From Sipunculus nudus (Eukaryota; Annelida; Sipuncula; Golfingiida; Sipunculidae), in NCBI GenBank assembly GCA_026874595.1, contig CM049308.1:75069124-75133123 (forward strand): 64,000 nt of DNA. Reading direction: 5' to 3'. Position numbers and translations under genes: made by a program. Below are positions 1 to 10,943 of this stretch, one piece after another; position 1 is the stretch's first letter; every line of letters starts with the position of its first letter. Under the pieces are notes generated by a model. The model was not told the origin of the DNA. It saw nothing but the letters and a program-made list of their open reading frames with translations, and made no database searches.

Positions 1-967
1 CCATGCATAGTAACCCCCATACATGAAATAAATAATTAATAATAATAATAGCGCGGTAATTGAAGAGATTAACATGTTCAGGTAAGCCCGGATCTTAACC
101 CAGGTTTTCAGACAGTTTTAGAACGCAAGGGCCTAGGTGCACAGATGCAGTGGTATAAAAGTCGTAGAAATTTACAAAGAATGTAGGTGGCACCACCAAT
201 TTTCAAGCCCAGACATATAGACAGCATTACGGGGTTTTAAACCCAAATATTCAAGTATTTTATATTCAATTAATGCAGGAAACGAATAAAGATAGGCTGA
301 AAATATCTGTAATACTAACCAAACGCGGGCAGCATCTGTGAATTGTTTAAACCGTCCATTTCCTGATCTTGTCGACTTTATCAGGTTTATTACTGAAGGT
401 GCTGCTGATTCATTTTTCCCCTTTTGCCTGGATGACCCCTGATCTGATCTCCTCTATTCCAGGCCCTAGTTTTTTAAGTGTAACCCTAGGCTGAAAATGA
501 GTTTGGCTAACCCCATAAACAACCTTAGGCCTAGTATTAGAACCCAACAAGAATATAAAGGGGAATCAAAGCAGGTAAAACAGAAGCAGATATATACAGT
601 ATACAGGGATCCAGCAAACCTATTTTAAGTGTTTCAGATTCTTTTTGCTGCCTGGACAGGGGAGTATGCAAAGGTTGAGGGATCGGAAAGGTCCATGAAC
701 CGTGACCGATCAAGCATATCTGGAGCGGGGGATTAATATGTTTGGGTATTTTGAATATAGTATAAGTGTTATCTATCAAACCGCGCTTTCTGCGCTTCCG
801 ATAATTTTATACATGATTGAATAAAACAGCTTTATATACCACTTTGAAATAAATTTTGTCCTGAGACATAATGATAGTATTGATAATTTTAAAATAAACA
901 CTAAGTTGAACTTTTTACCTGCATTAATTTATGCAGGTATGTGGGCGGATTTTGCGCCTTAACGCTT
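1..967. other. Intergenic, nothing recognised
   Basis: AT-rich sequence with no convincing open frame, RNA gene or element end on either strand. Short open stretches here have no recognisable motif and no splice context. Confidence 0.5.
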
Positions 968-1210
968 TCATCCCCCTATCTCGAAAAATGACTGAACTAT
1001 ATAATTAATGGATTGGTATTTGTGGATTGAACTGTATTCAGGGTTTGGCACACCACATGAGTACTGTCCCTTATCAGTGTTTATGGGACTGCTGTCCACC
1101 CACGAAGCCGCCGGGACAGCTGCTGTAATAGCAACTGTAAGCGATGTACGCGGATATTTGTCATCGTCCCGTTTCATTGACGCCAATGATTCGTTTACAA
1201 AAGTGTACCC
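968..1210 (-). CDS. Candidate Ig-like exon (partial)
   Basis: On the minus strand an open frame runs from a possible splice acceptor (TTCTTATTAGTTAGGTTAG just above 1210) to a TGA at 968-970. It holds the segment NTDKGQYSCGV, which fits the D-x-G-x-Y-x-C signature of the F strand of immunoglobulin domains. The rest of the domain is not obvious and the opposite strand is also open over most of this stretch, so chance is possible. It lies on the same strand as, and downstream of, the clearer Ig exons at 8 kb, so it could belong to the same gene or to a relative. Confidence 0.3.
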   Translation of the reverse strand, partial: GYTFVNESLASMKRDDDKYPRTSLTVAITAAVPAASWVDSSPINTDKGQYSCGVPNPEYSSIHKYQSINYIVQSFFEIGG

Positions 1211-2350
1211 CTAACCTAACTAATAAGAAAAATTACAGGTATTAACACCTTTATATAACTGATCGTTTATAAAATATTTATAACTTTTACGATACTCGTG
1301 CGTACACCCATCCTTTATGTTTCGATAGCAGCTTTTATCAATATAATTTGCTCCATACGGAGAATAAAGTCCCATCGAATTAAAAGATTGCTGAAAAATG
1401 GGATAAGAAGAAAAGAAGAAGAACAGAAATACCGAAAAGAAAGAAGATGCAACAAGGGAAGATGCAAAGAGAGTTAACTATAATAGCGCCATAAGTGATA
1501 TAAATATGGAAACCAAACACATAGTGCGTGAACAATATCGTTGCTCGAAAGTAACAACCAAATAACCATCATATATTAACTCATTGTGGAATGATTTAAT
1601 TAGTCGTCCATTCTTAATCCAGTCCACCAAGAATGGCACATGAAAAACAAAAGATGACAAATGTATATTTCGACACAATACGTTACTTAGTTGGTTGATC
1701 CCTGATGCATGGCTTTTTGTGTGACCTGTGGCCTTTTACAAGAAACGTTTGCCCTACCCCCAGTAATGTTAGATAACACAAGAGTTGAACTTAAGTTATC
1801 CTTTCCATAAACCAAGGAAAGGTGTTGCAACAATATATATATATATATATAACCTAAGGTCACTCAACAAATAAGGATCCAGCGATATTTATTGTAATAA
1901 ACCATGAAAGTTACAATATAAAAAAGCAAATATGTCTCCTACACACACACCCACACACACATATATATATCATAATGTCATGCTATGAACCAGAAAAAAA
2001 AGGACTCGCTTCTTCACTGTATGCTGAATTCACATGAACCGTATTATACAAAAAAAAAACACAATATACAGCCTGTACTCTTTCACATGCATTTACCTGT
2101 AAGACCCGGTGTGACCCTGACATACGGATGGCATATAAATATGCAGATGCTTAGATAGTTAGTTCTCCTGCACAACTGCTTTCCTCTTGTCACAATCCTA
2201 GTATAGAGGATGGATCGCCCTAGTGTACTACTGTGTTAATACCCTTGATTTGTACACCTGTATAAAATACTATGGTGGCCACCATGCACCTGACCACACT
2301 GTCCGGAAATTGACACAGTAAGTTTCACTGGCCTTGTCAAGACTGCCACG
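1211..2350. other. Gene-free stretch with short microsatellites
   Basis: No coding signal seen. It holds an (AT)n run near 1834-1852 and mixed (CA)n/(TA)n near 1940-1970. Otherwise AT-rich, with short poly-A runs near 1995 and 2050. Confidence 0.5.
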
Positions 2351-2358
2351 AAACATAC

Positions 2359-2482
2359 CCGTAAAACAGCTCTGTGGGGTCGTTCTTGTCTTGGCTCAGG
2401 TAGGCATCACGTCGAGGCTTGGTCATTAGGAACTCGTGCACCTCAAAGACGGGTGAGTATGTCCAACGGAAATGAGAAAGAC
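2359..2482 (-). CDS. Candidate internal exon, unknown protein
   Basis: A 124-nt minus-strand stretch bounded by an acceptor (TTTGACAGCAG, AG at 2484-2483) and a strong donor (TTTTACGG then GTATGT from 2358). Between them 40 codons are open, with an ordinary protein composition and pieces such as YSPVFEVHEFLMTKP and LSQDKNDPTELFYG. It would enter with 2 nt and leave with 2 nt of split codons. An in-frame stop lies just upstream of the acceptor at 2498-2496, as expected of a true exon edge, although the pyrimidine tract is weak. I do not recognise the protein family. Confidence 0.4.
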
Positions 2483-2616
2483 CTGCTGTCAAACATTATA
2501 GACTGACCACGAACCATAAACCATTCCAGTTAAGACATAGCTGAAATTAATCTAAGATCATTCCAAGGCATTCCTTCTGGTATGTAACTGCCTCAATTCT
2601 GCTGTCACCATGCTGT

Positions 2617-3157
2617 CAATAAACAAACACTCGACAGGCATCCTGGCTCCGCCCATTGCTGCGCTTCACACGCCGCTTGATGAGTTTCCGGTCGAATTTA
2701 AATTGCTCCCTCTGCATTCTCGCATCATCGACCGCTTCGAGTATGACAGTATGACTGTGTTAGCGTAGCCATGTAACTGTTGTCTGCAGAACTGAAACCA
2801 GCCAGCGAGGTGTGCACGCAGCCTTTGTTGTTACGTTTCGTTCGAATTACAGCTCACCGGCCAAGCATCCTATGTGCCCGAGGCCCTAAGCAAACCACGT
2901 CAGGAGCAATTCTCTCTGAGCCTGTGGCCTGTTCAGACGGTTACGCTGGGGGATGAGCTGTCACTCAAAAAGAAATTGATATGATTGGCTCCGTGTATTC
3001 CTCGCTTGGCTTTGTCTTCCAGCACAAGGTCTCATCTGATTGGACAAAAATACAGTGCTCCCCTCTGGTGTTGCAATTCAGGATACGAGGTCATAACAAA
3101 CAGCGCCTTACGATATAGGTAGTAGCCCTATAGGTAAAGCGCTGTGTAAAGAGCGTA
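2617..3157 (-). repeat. Inverted copy of the TACGCTC-ended element
   Basis: This stretch is the reverse complement of the element at 9615-10934, minus the MITE that copy carries. Shared landmarks include the AGAGCGTA terminus at 3150-3157, the text around TATAGGTAAAGCGCTGTGTA, and GAATGCAGAGGGAGCAATTT (minus sense). Similarity stops near 2617, where the other copy continues for about 140 bp to its own terminus, so this copy is truncated or joined to different DNA. With 9615-10934 it forms an inverted repeat around 6.5 kb. Confidence 0.75.
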
Positions 3158-3373
3158 CTTCTGGGTCTTTCCCAAAACCTCAGTAAGTCATCTGGTCTCA
3201 ATCTTGTGTCAGTATGTCTGTCTGTTCGCCTGTTTGATGGTTTTTTGTTTTACATATAGCATTCTAAAGCCACAGTTTCGAAGGAATCCTTTTGAAACAG
3301 GAACATCCTATTTCATACACATATATCACGAAACGTCAGGGGGAGCTACGTCAGAATATCCACTGAATTTAAT

Positions 3374-3374
3374 G

Positions 3375-3417
<43 letters not shown>

Positions 3418-3457
3418 CACATACACACACACACATATATGTGTGTGTGTGTATGTG

Positions 3458-3512
<55 letters not shown>
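3374..3512. repeat. (CA)n/(TA)n compound microsatellite
   Basis: Alternating blocks of CA, TA, GT and TA. Long open frames across it (IYIYIY, HTHTHT) are artefacts of the dinucleotide repeat. Confidence 0.95.
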
Positions 3513-3515
<3 letters not shown>

Positions 3516-6500
3516 AATTTGGTCCACATACGTTCGCAATGTACTCTGAAACCGGGTTGCGTATGACACTGTCTCCTCCCTTATTTTAAAGGTTATTGTT
3601 CCCGCAGTGACATCGCCGATATGAGAATCTATATATTAATAGCGTAAGGCGATTTTTGTGATTTTCCGTATCTTCTCTGATACCACCGTACGGTTTGCTG
3701 TGATTTTCGACATACACATGCTCCGGGTTTGTCCGAAGAGATTCCACCCGCTTTTTTTGCAATATTTGCGTATTACTTGCATAATTAATAATTTTAATAT
3801 TTGCTCCCCCGCGGGCGCCTCTTTTCTTTGTGTCTTCGGGCCCGGTAACACAATGGCCATAGAGTTTGTGATGGCGGGACAGAGTTTCACTCCGGGGGCC
3901 TAATGTGGTGTTTTCGTACAATTTGCGGTTACATGCCCGAAATAATCCCCACCGGCAATCCCTTCTCAAAAGGGGATCTTTGAAAGAATTGTTTTGCAGG
4001 CCTTGCAAACCCGGGGGTCGCACGAGGACACCTACCTGCGACCAACCTGACCTGTTATGCTTGAGTGCACATCAACCGGGTCGCGGAATCCGTGATAGTT
4101 AAACAGCGCACACGCGGTCGCACGAGGTCCAGGGCCTAGCATGCGATTGAGATGCTTGACAAATATTCACAAACATATGCATATGTAGACCTACTATGTA
4201 ACAGATGAAATGAAAATGTTAACCAAATTCACGTCGTGGTTGGTAAAGTGTAATGTGTACACGTGTGGATTTGTAAAAGTTGTTAACATAATATTGACTT
4301 AAAATGTTTTGAATATCGAGATTTTTTCTCATTACTACATTTACGAATGTATAATTCCTGTAAAAAATGTAGATTTAATACGGTTATACTGGTATTTGTC
4401 TCTTTTATATCCATATGACATCTCATTCAATAATGTTTATGTAATACTCATTATTTTTAAAGACTATATTCTTTCATTCAGTATGTATGCTTATTGCGTA
4501 TAAGCCATGGCCATAATTGTTATTATTTTTACAAATAAAACTGGTATTTTTGCATTCTTTTCTTAGGTCTATTCCATGGGCGATTTCTTTTGTATGTAAT
4601 TGTGATATTGTTGATCAGTTTCTCATGTCACATGGTACATGAGTAGGTACTTTTTGTTAAAGACCCCGACCACATGTTAGGCACTGGCTTTTGGCGAAGG
4701 TGAACGACTGTATGCTGTTCCGAAATATGTTCCGAACGCTGTTCCAAAAGATTTTTATCCACAACACCATACATACAATGGATATATATATTAAAAGCGT
4801 AACACGATTTTTGTGATTTTCCGTATCTCCGGATTTCCGGTGGATTTCCGATACCACCGTATGGATTGTTGTGTTCGCCCCAAACCGTGCGTAGCACGGG
4901 TAATTGCTAGTAAATAATTAATAGTGTACACATCAGTTTCAGTGTTTTTGCATTTTTTTTCTCACCTGCGTGGAGCAAACAACCGAAATCAGCCGACTAC
5001 CTTCGACAAAGACCAGATTAATATTGTGGTCAGCTGCAGTGCAGGATTAAGAACTATTGTGCATGTGATTAACCTTGCTTTCAGTGACGGTTTTAAGAAT
5101 GTTTGGCCAGACTTTTGACAAAGGCTCTGAACCACGTGCTTGGTCAGTCAATCTGAATGTATGAAAAGAAGGGGTTCAACCCATGAGGATTAATGACATA
5201 ACCAAAAAGAAGGTCCCTATTTCCGGAAAGGGTGTGGGGTTCTGGTAGTTTGGGGTTATCAGGGCCATAAAATTGGTCAATTTAATAATAATGTTGCGGC
5301 TAAAAAAAGGTGGACTTGAGAATCGGTTCATGCTGGTTTGAGTCTAGAAAGTTGCTGTAGTGCGATTGTTTACTGTAGACTTTAAAGGCAATGCAATGAA
5401 CAGGTCAACTGAGGGACATTTTCCCGGTGTATTGTACGTCAGAATCTGCGGGCGACCAACGGTCTTGAGAGTCTTATTTACAGAAGGACTTACAGAAGGT
5501 GAAGCAACAGACCAGGTTAATTGTTACGCTGATTCTTCCTGATGGTACAGAATATTGTCGTGCAAAGTGGCATGTTCGGGTACAGAGTGCTTGATATATC
5601 CCGGGCAATACTGCAGTGACAGACGTTGTGTTAGTGATGTTACAGAGAGGGATGTGAGCTTAATGGTCTGTCAGAGTGTCAGAGAAAAAGAGTACTTCAG
5701 GTGAACGGAATGTGTCAAGTAAGAGTTGTGTTATGTGACGAGAAGCGATAGCGAGTCGTGTGTATACAGTGATAAACGGCCTGGGCTGGATCATGTGACC
5801 AGCGGCTGTGGTGAAAAGCGGATTTTCTGTGTATTCTTTCATGACAGTGAATGTCAGTATTAATCAGTGTATCTATATAATCATACGGACTCATTAAAAG
5901 GATTATTATACTATGTGTTGAACGCATAGAGAATGAAAAGTTTTTTAAATATATTTATTGTTTCTGTTTCTCACGACTTTCCCAGATTTTTGAGTGTATG
6001 TGTGAGTTATATCCGCTTTATCCACTGTTTAAAAGAACCTGAAAAATCCATTCCTCCGGGGACTTCTATTTTAAATAATCATACAGAACTTCTCAGTATT
6101 ATTAATTTGCATTCGTATATCCACCTTTATTTTACTTATTTTGTTAGGATGATTTCGTCATTAGGCTTCTTCAAATTTTAATCATTCCATATATTCTACG
6201 TCGGCTTGCAACTTGATATGTTCATACAGCCCCCACGATTATTTTACCCCTTTCCTTATTCTCATGTTACAGCTATATCACATATTTTAGAACAAATAAA
6301 ATGCCGTAATATTCTATATTTTATTTCATTTAATCAGTTCATGCGGCCCGGCTATCGTCTTCGCCACAGTGCAGGGTCAGACCAGTCATGAATGTCTGAC
6401 AAGAAATGCAAACTTAATAATTGCCTACTTATGGGTTAAACATTCAATCGTTGACATGTCTTTCGTGTTGTGTGAAATTTATACCGCACATCCTTGAAAT

Positions 6501-7596
6501 ATACTTGTTCACTACTAGTTCAGTGTATAAAATATCGGACTCGAAGAATTTGAAAAAAAATATGATGAAACAAGATTTCTATTAACTAAACTTATCTATA
6601 TGATCTTCGCAAAGAATATGCTAAAAGTCGTCACCCGCAAGAGAAACTCCACCTTTGATGTGCCGGCCCTGTGACAAAATATTATTGTTATAAATTTAGC
6701 ATTAAATTAACCATGTAATATGAATGTGTCAATAATCTTCTTGATGCAAAGGGTGAACATATCTCTTAATATTTATATGGTCCGATATATGTATTAACAG
6801 ATTATTGGATTATACATTTTTCGGATAGCTAATGACCTGTTTGCGCCACAGCCAAAATTAATTAAGACGAAAGTAAGCGTACTGTAAGATAAAACTTTAT
6901 TATTACACCTTCTGTGTTCACCATCAACAAATCTCAATAGTCAGTCCAATTTATTTAATTTGATAAATATTATCCTTCTAAGCGTATCGACAGAACAACA
7001 AATTTCTGGACTGACATATCAGTACAACATTTAAGCATTTTTTTTATCGTATTAAACACATCAGGATTACTTTATTTTGCTTAGTCATAATTCTTGTTAA
7101 TATTTACAGATAATTTGACCTACGTGACTGGGGCATCTGTGGCCGTTGCCGGAATTGTTCCTGAGAATATTGAACATATTCTTTCATTAATGATCATATC
7201 ATTTTGGCAATATATAAAACATTTGCATTATTTAATAAAAATATTTAACTTAAATCAATAAACATATATTTTTTATTTGAGTGATACGTAAATTTGATAT
7301 GGTTAAGCATATGTGTTATATTTTAACGTCACCTTTAGTCGGAGTACTGCCACGGTCACTGGTGGTTGGAATTCTAGCCGGATTCCCTAAAAAATAAGAA
7401 GTGATTTTATCGAACGTAACCAGGGGTGGCCCTCAGAAGTTAAAATGAAATTTCACCAACGACTACTTTAGTATAAAAGATGAAGAACTGATGAGGGTAA
7501 AATTGTAAACATTGTTGTCAAGGACCGGATTATACGTACACATGTACATTTACCAGTAGATTAACATTAATCACTATCATTCCTATATTAATATCA
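3513..7596. other. Gene-free stretch with a diverged direct repeat
   Basis: No supported gene. Positions 3640-3700 and 4795-4870 are diverged direct copies: both carry ATTAATAGCGTA or a near version, then GATTTTTGTGATTTTCCGTA and GATACCACCGTA. Positions 3800-4130 are GC-richer than their surroundings, without a recognisable product. 6400-7560 is very AT-rich. Confidence 0.45.
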
Positions 7597-8057
<461 letters not shown>

Positions 8058-8267
8058 CTGAGGTACCCCACTGTAACGGTACTATAAAAATATTAAATTT
8101 GAAACTTGTTGAATATTCGTTTCAAATGTCGAAAAATAAAAAACAAACAGATGATACCTCATGTACATTTTTATGTTACGTACCGAAAAATAAAATTGGA
8201 GTTATGGAAGTCCATGTATATTATTTAAGTTTAAGAAACATACTGTTGACATATAAGATTTACTCGC
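8058..8267 (-). other. GC-AG intron between the Ig exons
   Basis: A 210-bp intron with donor ATAG/GCGAGT (GC at 8267-8266) and acceptor CTCAG ending at 8058. Phase 1 on both sides. GC-AG introns are a known minor class, and their donors normally match the consensus well outside the GC, as here. Confidence 0.55.
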
Positions 8268-8606
8268 CTATGACTTCCAGGTACGCCGATTTACTGTCCG
8301 GATTAGTTCCTAAGGCCGCTGCTGTATAGCAGAAATACGCGCCAGCGTGGTCTCTGTCTGCATATCTTATCTTCAGTTCAGATTTATCAGCAGATATAGT
8401 GATGGTGTCTTTGATGGCCACCACATTACTTCCATCTGGGATAAGGTTGTCTGCCTCCACAGCCGTCTTATACCATCTCCTCTGACTAACCTCGTCATTT
8501 GTATAGGAGCAGGTCAGCGTTACGTTCTCTGCTCCACGCTTTACTGCAGTATTATCAGCAGGAGTGACAGTGGGGTCCTGTGTCAAGACTGACTGGACGA
8601 AAAATC
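8268..8606 (-). CDS. Ig V-like domain exon 1
   Basis: A 339-nt minus-strand exon with acceptor TTTTTCTTATTAG (AG at 8608-8607) and a GC donor at 8267. It is open for 112 codons. Ig landmarks are in order: VTLTCSYT (first cysteine), RRWYKTA (core tryptophan), then DRDHAGAYFCYTA (D-x-A-G-x-Y-x-C with the second cysteine), and a closing strand ending YLEVI. The opening FFVQSVLTQDP resembles the end of a signal peptide leading into a mature ectodomain. It is a symmetric 1-1 phase exon, the usual form for Ig domains. Likely an extracellular adhesion or recognition protein; which one cannot be told. The upstream exon with the start codon was not found. Confidence 0.8.
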
Positions 8607-8608
8607 CT

Positions 8609-9195
8609 AATAAGAAAAATTGATGTATCTGTGATTACCGCAAAAAAAAACCCTGTAACATATTGGTACAAGTCAGATTTTCGGCTGTATCTAAATATCG
8701 ATACATGTCGTCGATACGGTTACCTATATGCAATGCATCTTGTATCGTCGTATCGAGAAACACAATGAATGTTAATAAATGAAGATACAAACCTGACTTG
8801 AACAGTTATATTCCGACATGCACACCGACAAAGGTATGTTTATGTGGCAAAAATGTAAGCCGTCTATCTCACCCATAATTTGCCTACATAATCGGGAAGG
8901 GGCCGGAGTGCCGGGTGTGCCGGGTGGGAATCTCAATACCCAACAGGCTACTCAGTATACGAGGTTAAGGGAAACGGAACCATTTATAAAATGACAGATT
9001 TGGAAATTCATTTAAAAATTAGTGCCTAACAATACCGAGCGCCACCAACATATGACCCGTCCAGCAAGGGAGAAGAAAATAAGGAATTGTCCTAAAGAAA
9101 CTATATATATGTGTGTGTGTGTATGTGAGTATGTGTGAGGTTAAGAACATATATAAGGTTAAATGTTACAATAGAAACGTCACCATTATCGTTCA
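8609..9195. other. Gene-free stretch with a CGTATCG-type remnant
   Basis: Probably the upstream intron of the Ig gene. Positions 8690-8760 contain inverted CGATAC/GTATCG motifs like those at 14440-14520. Short (TA)n/(GT)n at 9103-9124. No exon recognised. Confidence 0.35.
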
Positions 9196-9605
9196 CTTTC
9201 AGCTTCTTCAACCTTTATTGACAACTTGATATCCTGTATAAATATTTCATTATCTTACGATTTTCCACTATTAATTTTTGGTGATTTCAACCTATATATA
9301 TCGATTAATTCATCAAAATCTAACGTTTTAACTGAGCAATTGTATGACCTCTTCCAATTACATCAGTTAGTACAAGAACCAACAAGGGTAACCGCAACAT
9401 TTTCTAGTATCATTGACCTGATTTTCATTAATGTTCCAGAATACCACTCGACCACTGGAGTCGTACCTGTAACAATAAGTGATCACTACATGCCGTTCAC
9501 CGTTCTCACTTTCAAAACCCATGCACAACCGGGTAATACTATAAAAAAAGAGATATTACAAGAAGTGTGACATTTTGTCCTTTCGTCAATGATTTGGATG
9601 AATTA
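9196..9605 (+). pseudogene. LINE endonuclease fragment (piece 1)
   Basis: Carboxy half of an endonuclease/exonuclease/phosphatase-type domain of a non-LTR retrotransposon. Visible motifs are LLIFGDFNLYIS (catalytic GDFN), then SSIIDLIFIN and VTISDHYMPF (the SDH motif). Together these are typical of jockey/CR1/L2-like LINE endonucleases. The 5' half and any ORF1 are missing. The coding sequence is interrupted at 9615 by an inserted element and resumes at 10944: the codons for ELWNI on the left are repeated as target duplication on the right. Confidence 0.85.
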
Positions 9606-9614
9606 TGGAATATA

Positions 9615-10934
9615 TACGCTCTTCACACAGCGCTTTACCTATAGGGCTACTACCTATATCGTAAGGCGCTGTTTGTTATGACCTCGTATATCCTGAATTG
9701 CTACACCAGAGGGGAGCACTGTATTTTTGTCCAATCAGATTAGACCTTGTGCTGGAAGACAAAGCCAAGCGAGGAATACACGGAGCCAATCATTTCGTTT
9801 TGAGTGACAGCTCATCGCCCCGCGTAACCGTCTGAACAGGCCACAAGCTCAGAGAAAATTGCCCCTGACGTGGTTTGCTTATGGGGCTGTCCCACTTAGG
9901 CGACACTACAGGCGACCAGGCTGTCGCCTCATGGTCGCCGAAAACCAGGCGACAGGACCTCCGCTATGACAACAGTCTGCGATAAGCTACAAATGGTTGG
10001 CGACTGTCTGACGACAAGTGCCGACAACCGGCGACACAGTCACCGCGACAAAGGACAATCGCTTACGACAACCTACGACCACATCTACGACAACCTACGA
10101 CCACACTGGCGACAACCTACGACACCAGAATTTTGCTACGTCCACCTGCGACAAGCTTCGTGCTATGTGAGGAGCTGGACACAAGGATGGGCCTTGTTCC
10201 AAGTAACAACAGCCCACGAGAACACACAAGACAACCCACGTCACCTGGCGTCAGCCTACGACAGGACCTACGACAACCCGCGTCAGCTGGCGACAGCCTA
10301 CGACAGCACCTACGCCAGCAGAAGACGCTCACTGGCGACAAAACAGCTGTCGCCTGAGAATTTTGAACATGTTGAAAAAACAGAGGCGACCGCTTCGTGG
10401 ATACGCGTCTTGGGGCGACTTCAGGCGACTACAGGCGACCATACAGGCGACCACCCGGCGACCATGAGGCGACAGCCTGGTCGCCTGTAGTCGCCTGTAG
10501 AGTCGCCTAGGTGGGACAGCTCCATTAGGGCCTTGGGCACATAGGATGCTCGGCCGGTGAGCTGTATTTCAAACGAAACGTAACAACAAAGGCTGCGTGC
10601 ACACCTCGCTGGCTTGTTTCAGTTCTGCAGACAACAGATACATAGCTACGACAACACAGTCATAATGTTATAATCGAATCGGTCGATGATGCGAGAATGC
10701 AGAGGGAGCAATTTAAATTCGACCGGTAACTCATCAAGCGGCGCCTGAAGCGCAGCAATGGGCGGAGCCAGGGTGCCTGTCGAGTGTTTATTTATTGGCA
10801 TCTGATTGGCTGCTTGTCACATCATACGCACGTTTATATCAGCGGACGACGAACCGCCATCTGGTGTCTAAATATATCGTAAACGGTCAAAGCTGGCAGC
10901 GTGAAAATCAGTTGCTTCTTTAGCAGGGAGCGTA
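9615..10934 (+). mobile_element. TIR element TACGCTC...GAGCGTA, 9-bp TSD
   Basis: This DNA interrupts the LINE. It starts TACGCTCTTCACACAGCGC and ends GCAGGGAGCGTA, so the outer 7 bp are inverted repeats. It is flanked by perfect direct copies of TGGAATATA (9606-9614 and 10935-10943). A 9-bp duplication is characteristic of Mutator-like DNA transposons, though short TIRs make the assignment tentative. No transposase frame is seen. A truncated inverted relative is at 2617-3157, and a third copy of the terminus (TACGCTCTGAACACAGCGCT) is at 24992. It is itself split by the MITE at 9882-10524. Confidence 0.75.
9882..10524. mobile_element. PIF/Harbinger-type MITE, TTA TSD
   Basis: A 643-bp non-autonomous element. 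Its left end TGGGGCTGTCCCACTTAGG and right end (minus sense) TGGAGCTGTCCCACCTAGG form inverted repeats of about 23 bp. It is flanked by TTA at 9879-9881 and 10525-10527. The empty site survives in the inverted copy near 2880-2890, where GTTTGCTTAGGGCC (minus sense) is uninterrupted. A 3-bp TTA/TAA duplication is the hallmark of PIF/Harbinger. The inside is packed with GCGAC and TACGAC motifs, plausible protein-binding sites. A long plus-strand frame inside is a by-product of this repetition, not a gene. Confidence 0.85.
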
Positions 10935-10943
10935 TGGAATATA

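Noticed and set aside
3204-3569. Open frames on both strands with IYIYIY/HTHTHT
   Set aside because: Product of the CA/TA compound microsatellite.
9966-10490. 174-residue plus-strand open frame
   Set aside because: It lies wholly inside the Harbinger MITE and consists of repeated CGAC words (DNPRQLATAYD-like repetition); no family signature, and the opposite strand is open too.
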